23,295 nt of DNA from CALKCV01 sp964609515 (GTDB lineage Bacteria; Cyanobacteriota; Cyanobacteriia; Cyanobacteriales; Microcoleaceae): NCBI GenBank assembly GCA_964609515.1, contig CAZSTZ010000097.1, positions 1-23,295 on the forward strand, written 5' to 3'. Of this stretch, positions 20,298 through 23,295 are shown one piece after another. The translations under genes were made by a program, and so were the position numbers. The notes under the pieces are model-generated. The model was not told the DNA's origin. It worked only from the letters and a program-made list of their open reading frames with translations, and searched no databases. Positions within the stretch are counted from its first letter, which is position 1. The number at the start of each line of letters is the position of its first letter.

Positions 20298-21033
20298 ATA
20301 CTAAAAAATGCTGTTGGGGCAAAATATCTTTATTTTCCTCGAAAACTAAACCTACTGCTTCCATTTCTTTTTTAACTTGTTTTTGGGTCATTTTGTGCAA
20401 TCCTTTAATCATAATTAAAGGGTTTTCTCCGCGATATTCTAATAACACTACTCGCCCCCCCGGTTTAAGGGATTTGACAATTCCTAACATCATTTCTCGG
20501 GGGTATTGAAATTCGTGATAGGCATCCACCATTAAGGCGAGGTCAACTTGAGATTCTGGCAATTTGGGGTCGTCAATTTCTCCTAAAATTGTCTCGACAT
20601 TGTTAATATTTTCCTGTTTTTTGACAAATTCTATTAACTCTAACATCTCCGGTTGAACGTCAACCGCTAAGACTTTTCCTTCGGGAATTAAGGGGTTAAT
20701 TCTAAAGGTAAAATAACCGGTTCCCGCCCCAATATCTGCTACGGTGTCGGTAGGTTTTAAGTCTAGGGCGGCGATCGCTAAATCCGGCCTTTCTCTATAG
20801 CTTCTACTATCTCTTTCCAACCATCCCGCCCCTTCGTGACCCATCACTTTTGCTATTTCTCTGCCTAGATAAAATTTACCGATACCGTCTGGGTTATGAA
20901 AAATCTTTTGTTGATAAACATTTTGCGAATTAACTGCCCCAGTTTCTACAGTACAGCTACTCAAGGTTAAGCCTGTTAAAAAAACGTAAAATAGCAGTGT
21001 TATAATGTAAAGATGTTTTCTAAAATGTTTCAT
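20272..21033 (-). CDS. SAM-dependent methyltransferase with lipoprotein signal peptide
   Basis: Start chosen at ATG 21033, giving 253 residues. A longer frame from 21171 would add 46 residues translated from a palindromic repeat and is rejected. The N-terminus MKHFRKHLYIITLLFYVFLT ends in the lipobox LSSC (Cys27), so it should be exported and lipidated. The mature part is a class I methyltransferase: FYLGREIAKVMGHEGAGWLE, then RDSRSYRERP, motif I VADIGAGTGYF, motif II AVDVQPEMLE and the motif IV-V region VDLALMVDAYHEF, with GGRVVLLEYRGE. Enzymes with this GAxWLxRxxRxxxExP leader occur widely with signal peptides. A periplasmic location is odd, because SAM is cytosolic. The last residues (about SPPF, stop TAA 20274-20272) come from a repeat. 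Confidence 0.85.
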   Translation of the reverse strand: MKHFRKHLYIITLLFYVFLTGLTLSSCTVETGAVNSQNVYQQKIFHNPDGIGKFYLGREIAKVMGHEGAGWLERDSRSYRERPDLAIAALDLKPTDTVADIGAGTGYFTFRINPLIPEGKVLAVDVQPEMLELIEFVKKQENINNVETILGEIDDPKLPESQVDLALMVDAYHEFQYPREMMLGIVKSLKPGGRVVLLEYRGENPLIMIKGLHKMTQKQVKKEMEAVGLVFEENKDILPQQHFLVFSLQSPPF

Positions 21034-21092
21034 GGTGGCTGGTTTATGAAAACGACAACGATGACATTTTACCATAACTAGAGAACCAGTCA

Positions 21093-21125
21093 AGAAACCC
21101 GGTTTTTTCAAAAAACCGGGTTTCT
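21093..21125. repeat. AGAAACCCGG palindrome
   Basis: Perfect 33-bp palindrome, identical to the copy at 7599-7631. It lies in the divergent region between the methyltransferase and MazG-like genes. Confidence 0.9.
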
Positions 21126-21162
21126 GGGACACCAAAAAACTAGCAAAAAAAGGAGTAATTCC

Positions 21163-21507
21163 ATGCGTCAAGAATATAAGAAATTAGTGCGCGATCGCAT
21201 CCCCAGTATTCTCAACAAAAAGGGCGTTAAATACGAAATTGGAACTCTTTCTGAAGAGGAGTATCGTCAAGCATTGCGGCAAAAATTAATGGAAGAAGCT
21301 CAAGAAGTAGCTGAGGCTTCACAGGTTAATTTAGCAGAAGAAATAGCCGACTTACTGGAAGTAATAGATGCTTTGATGGAAGCTTATAAAATTAAACAAG
21401 AAGAAGTCTTTTTAGCTCAAGATGAAAAACGGGCAGAAAAAGGCGATTTTCAGGAAAAAACAGAATTATTATGGACTGAGGAAAACTCTTCGGAAGGAGA
21501 TTCATAA
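21163..21507 (+). CDS. MazG-like nucleoside triphosphate pyrophosphohydrolase
   Basis: A 114-residue all-alpha NTP pyrophosphohydrolase. The magnesium-binding motif is complete: E-E-A-Q-E-V-A-E in helix one (KLMEEAQEVAEASQ) and E-E-I-A-D-L-L-E-V-I-D in helix two (AEEIADLLEVIDAL). The N-terminus YKKLVRDRIPSIL is typical of the phosphoribosyl-ATP pyrophosphohydrolase-like house-cleaning group, which hydrolyses non-canonical dNTPs. The ribosome site AGGAG (21151-21155) is 7 bases from ATG 21163. It is followed 30 bp later by the SLH/WG gene, also with a good ribosome site, so the two may share a transcript. It is too short to be HisE-HisI and is not linked functionally to the hisG gene far upstream. 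Confidence 0.9.
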   Translation: MRQEYKKLVRDRIPSILNKKGVKYEIGTLSEEEYRQALRQKLMEEAQEVAEASQVNLAEEIADLLEVIDALMEAYKIKQEEVFLAQDEKRAEKGDFQEKTELLWTEENSSEGDS

Positions 21508-21537
21508 GCGATTAACTAATAAAAAATAGGAGAAAAA

Positions 21538-23268
21538 ATGGTGTTTTCAGATGCCCAAAATTATTGGGCAAAAGAGGCAATTTACAGCTTGCAAAATAAG
21601 AACATTATTAAAGGCTATCCAGACGGAACTTTTCGCCCGGAGAAACCAGTCACCCGCGCCGAATTTGCTGTTTTAACGTGTCGGGCATATTCAGTTATTC
21701 CAGTAAAAAAGGAACCAATTGCTTTTACCGACGTTCCCGATAATTATTGGGCAAAAGAAGATATCGAAACTGCATCGGCAAAAGGATTTTTTGCCGGCTT
21801 TCCCGACCAAACTTTTCGACCGCAAGAGCCCATTTCAAGGGTACAAGCTACCATCGTTTTAGCAGCATTGCAAAGAGATTATCTCGTGGTTTTCGACAGT
21901 GGAGAATTTCAACCACTATATCCACAAGATTACGTCAGTCCTTTTAATCCAGGAAAGCTTCTGGAAAGGTATTTCGACGATGCCGCCGATATTCCTAATT
22001 ATGCTAGAAAAATGATGGCTATGGCTGTTATTAATCGGATGGTTCTCAATTATCCCGACGTTAAAAAATTTCAGCCAAACCGCAGCGCCACTAGAGGCGA
22101 AATAGCTGCTTTAATACGGCAATCTTTAAAGATTACCCGTCGAGATTCGCCCTATCTTGCTACTAATAATATCTTTGCAATTCCGCCAATATTTGAGTCT
22201 GCTAGTTCCTTTTTTGAGGGATTAGCTGGGGCTAAAAAAGAGGGAGATAAAAAAGGTGGATTTATCGATTCCACCGGGGAATTTGTCATCGCCCCCAACC
22301 CCGAAATAACTTACACAACTCTTTTTTCTGAAGGATTGGCGGGGTTTTCAATTAATAGCGAAGGTGGCTATATAGACAGGACGGGAAATGTTGTCATCCC
22401 ACCAAAATTTTTGGTTTTTGGTATGGGCAAATTTAGGGAAGGATTGGCAGCAGTTCAAATAGAATATGAAGGAAAACGAGGTTATATTGACAAAAATGGT
22501 AACTTAGTTATAGAAGCAAAATTTGGTAGCGCGGGGGATTTTATTGACGGTTTAGCTTTAGTAACTTTTGAGGATAGATGGGGTTATATCGACAAAAGCG
22601 GCGAGTTTGCGATCGAACCTCAAAATCCCAACCCCCTTCCTCAAATTGGCTATCCAGTCGACCATATAATTTTTAACATAAGCGATTTTTCCGAAGGTCG
22701 GGCGCGGATACAAATTGACAAGTCTGTTGGTTATCTCGACACTAACGGCAACACCGTAATTCCCCTCCAATTTCAAGAAGCTAAAGATTTTTCTGAAGGG
22801 TTAGCGGCGGTAAAAATTAATAATAAATGGGGCTATATCGACCTCGATGGCAACTGGATAGTGGAAGCAAAATTTAGCAGCGCCGAGAATTTTTCAGAAG
22901 GTTGGGCAGTAGTTTCTTTTGATGGGAAATCTTGTTTTATTGACAAGACAGGAAAGGTGGTATTGGAACCAGAATTTAGTAGCTTTGGTTCTTTTTATGA
23001 AGGTTTAGCGCCAGTATGTATTGGCGGTATGGATTCTTGGCATTTCGAGATACCTCCTATCTGTGGTTTTTTCGATAAAAAAGGCGACGTAATTATTCAA
23101 CCTCAATTTTATTCTGTTAGCAATTTTTCCGAAGGATTTGCTTTAGTAAGGTTGAGGGGAGATTGGGAAAAAATTAGCATCGGTTACGATTCTAGCGCCA
23201 TACCTATTGATTTTAAATGGGTGTTGCGTGGAGGAAATTACGGCTACATTTATAACCCTCTTTTGTAA
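21538..23268 (+). CDS. SLH-domain and WG-repeat protein without signal peptide
   Basis: A 576-residue protein. Three SLH domains come first: VFSDAQNYWAKEAIYSLQ (about 2-50), AFTDVPDNYWAKEDIETA (about 61-112) and YFDDAADIPNYARKMMAM (about 145-195). Then come about eight WG repeats (about 210-565), each G-[YF]-I-D-x-x-G-x-x-V-I-x-x-x-F, for example RGYIDKNGNLVIEAKF and WGYIDLDGNWIVEAKF, ending with a partial one (YGYIYNPLL). SLH domains normally bind cell-wall polymers or stand in outer-membrane porins, and WG repeats form beta structures. The start is firm: AGGAG 6 bases upstream, and TAA in frame just before it. No signal peptide or membrane segment is present, so classical export is not evident. 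The reading frame is intact. Confidence 0.93.
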   Translation: MVFSDAQNYWAKEAIYSLQNKNIIKGYPDGTFRPEKPVTRAEFAVLTCRAYSVIPVKKEPIAFTDVPDNYWAKEDIETASAKGFFAGFPDQTFRPQEPISRVQATIVLAALQRDYLVVFDSGEFQPLYPQDYVSPFNPGKLLERYFDDAADIPNYARKMMAMAVINRMVLNYPDVKKFQPNRSATRGEIAALIRQSLKITRRDSPYLATNNIFAIPPIFESASSFFEGLAGAKKEGDKKGGFIDSTGEFVIAPNPEITYTTLFSEGLAGFSINSEGGYIDRTGNVVIPPKFLVFGMGKFREGLAAVQIEYEGKRGYIDKNGNLVIEAKFGSAGDFIDGLALVTFEDRWGYIDKSGEFAIEPQNPNPLPQIGYPVDHIIFNISDFSEGRARIQIDKSVGYLDTNGNTVIPLQFQEAKDFSEGLAAVKINNKWGYIDLDGNWIVEAKFSSAENFSEGWAVVSFDGKSCFIDKTGKVVLEPEFSSFGSFYEGLAPVCIGGMDSWHFEIPPICGFFDKKGDVIIQPQFYSVSNFSEGFALVRLRGDWEKISIGYDSSAIPIDFKWVLRGGNYGYIYNPLL

Positions 23269-23276
23269 CCTCGTAG

Positions 23277-23295
23277 AACAGGCATCTTGCCTGTT
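23277..23295. repeat. AACAGGC palindrome at the right edge
   Basis: AACAGGC and GCCTGTT with ATCTT between, directly after the SLH/WG gene. It is of the type GAACAGGCATCTTGCCTGTTC, a familiar cyanobacterial intergenic palindrome; the window ends inside it. Confidence 0.7.

Noticed and set aside
21034..21171. N-terminal extension of the methyltransferase
   Set aside because: The extra residues (SQKPGFLKKPGFLTG) are translated from the AGAAACCCGG palindrome, and they would bury the lipoprotein signal peptide.
21163..21507. hisE (phosphoribosyl-ATP pyrophosphatase) linked to hisG
   Set aside because: It has the MazG fold but the LVRDRIP leader of the house-cleaning group, and it is 16 kb away from hisG.

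Overview
The window looks like a chromosomal piece of a filamentous cyanobacterium. The octamer GCGATCGC (HIP1) occurs many times inside and between genes. There are several families of palindromic intergenic repeats and period-7 tandem repeats, and gene families that are expanded in cyanobacteria (Uma2 and Rpn nucleases, DUF4332, SLH and WG-repeat proteins). No rRNA, tRNA, CRISPR array or complete insertion sequence is visible. One run of exactly 100 N (13093-13192) marks a scaffold join.

Left part (1-6608): a truncated reading frame and two small unknown genes come first. A leftward group follows: a MoeB/ThiF-type adenylyltransferase with a C-terminal rhodanese domain, a JAMM metalloprotease (together a likely sulfur-carrier activation and processing pair), an 8-cysteine ferredoxin, a long-form HisG with C-terminal regulatory domain, and a 510-residue HisRS-family protein. 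The HisG/HisRS-like pair is unusual for a cyanobacterium.

Middle (6609-13673): a repeat-rich accessory zone with an orphan antitoxin-like gene, a DUF433 antitoxin gene split by a 146-bp non-autonomous element with a perfect 9-bp target duplication, an Rpn nuclease, two different PD-(D/E)XK proteins with a likely structured small RNA between them (own promoter-like boxes and intrinsic terminator), the 3' end of a GNAT acetyltransferase, a GlcNAc-type glycosyltransferase cut by the gap, and a small gene with an in-frame stop.

Right part (13674-23295): a PfkB-type sugar kinase runs leftward. Next is a rightward operon-like set made of an SF2 helicase (Dnd restriction type), an about 80-aa unknown protein, and a DndD-like SMC ATPase whose start overlaps the small gene's stop. 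No dndB, dndC or dndE is present, so this is either an orphan half of a phosphorothioation system or a separate helicase-ATPase system; it is the best candidate here for an undescribed defence module. Uma2, DUF4332 and orphan HicB genes follow, then a signal-peptide-bearing SAM methyltransferase, a MazG-like pyrophosphatase and an SLH/WG-repeat protein without a signal peptide.

A theme across the window is that palindromic repeats sit at the 3' ends of genes and in several cases supply the stop codon, or create false upstream start codons that inflate simple gene calls.
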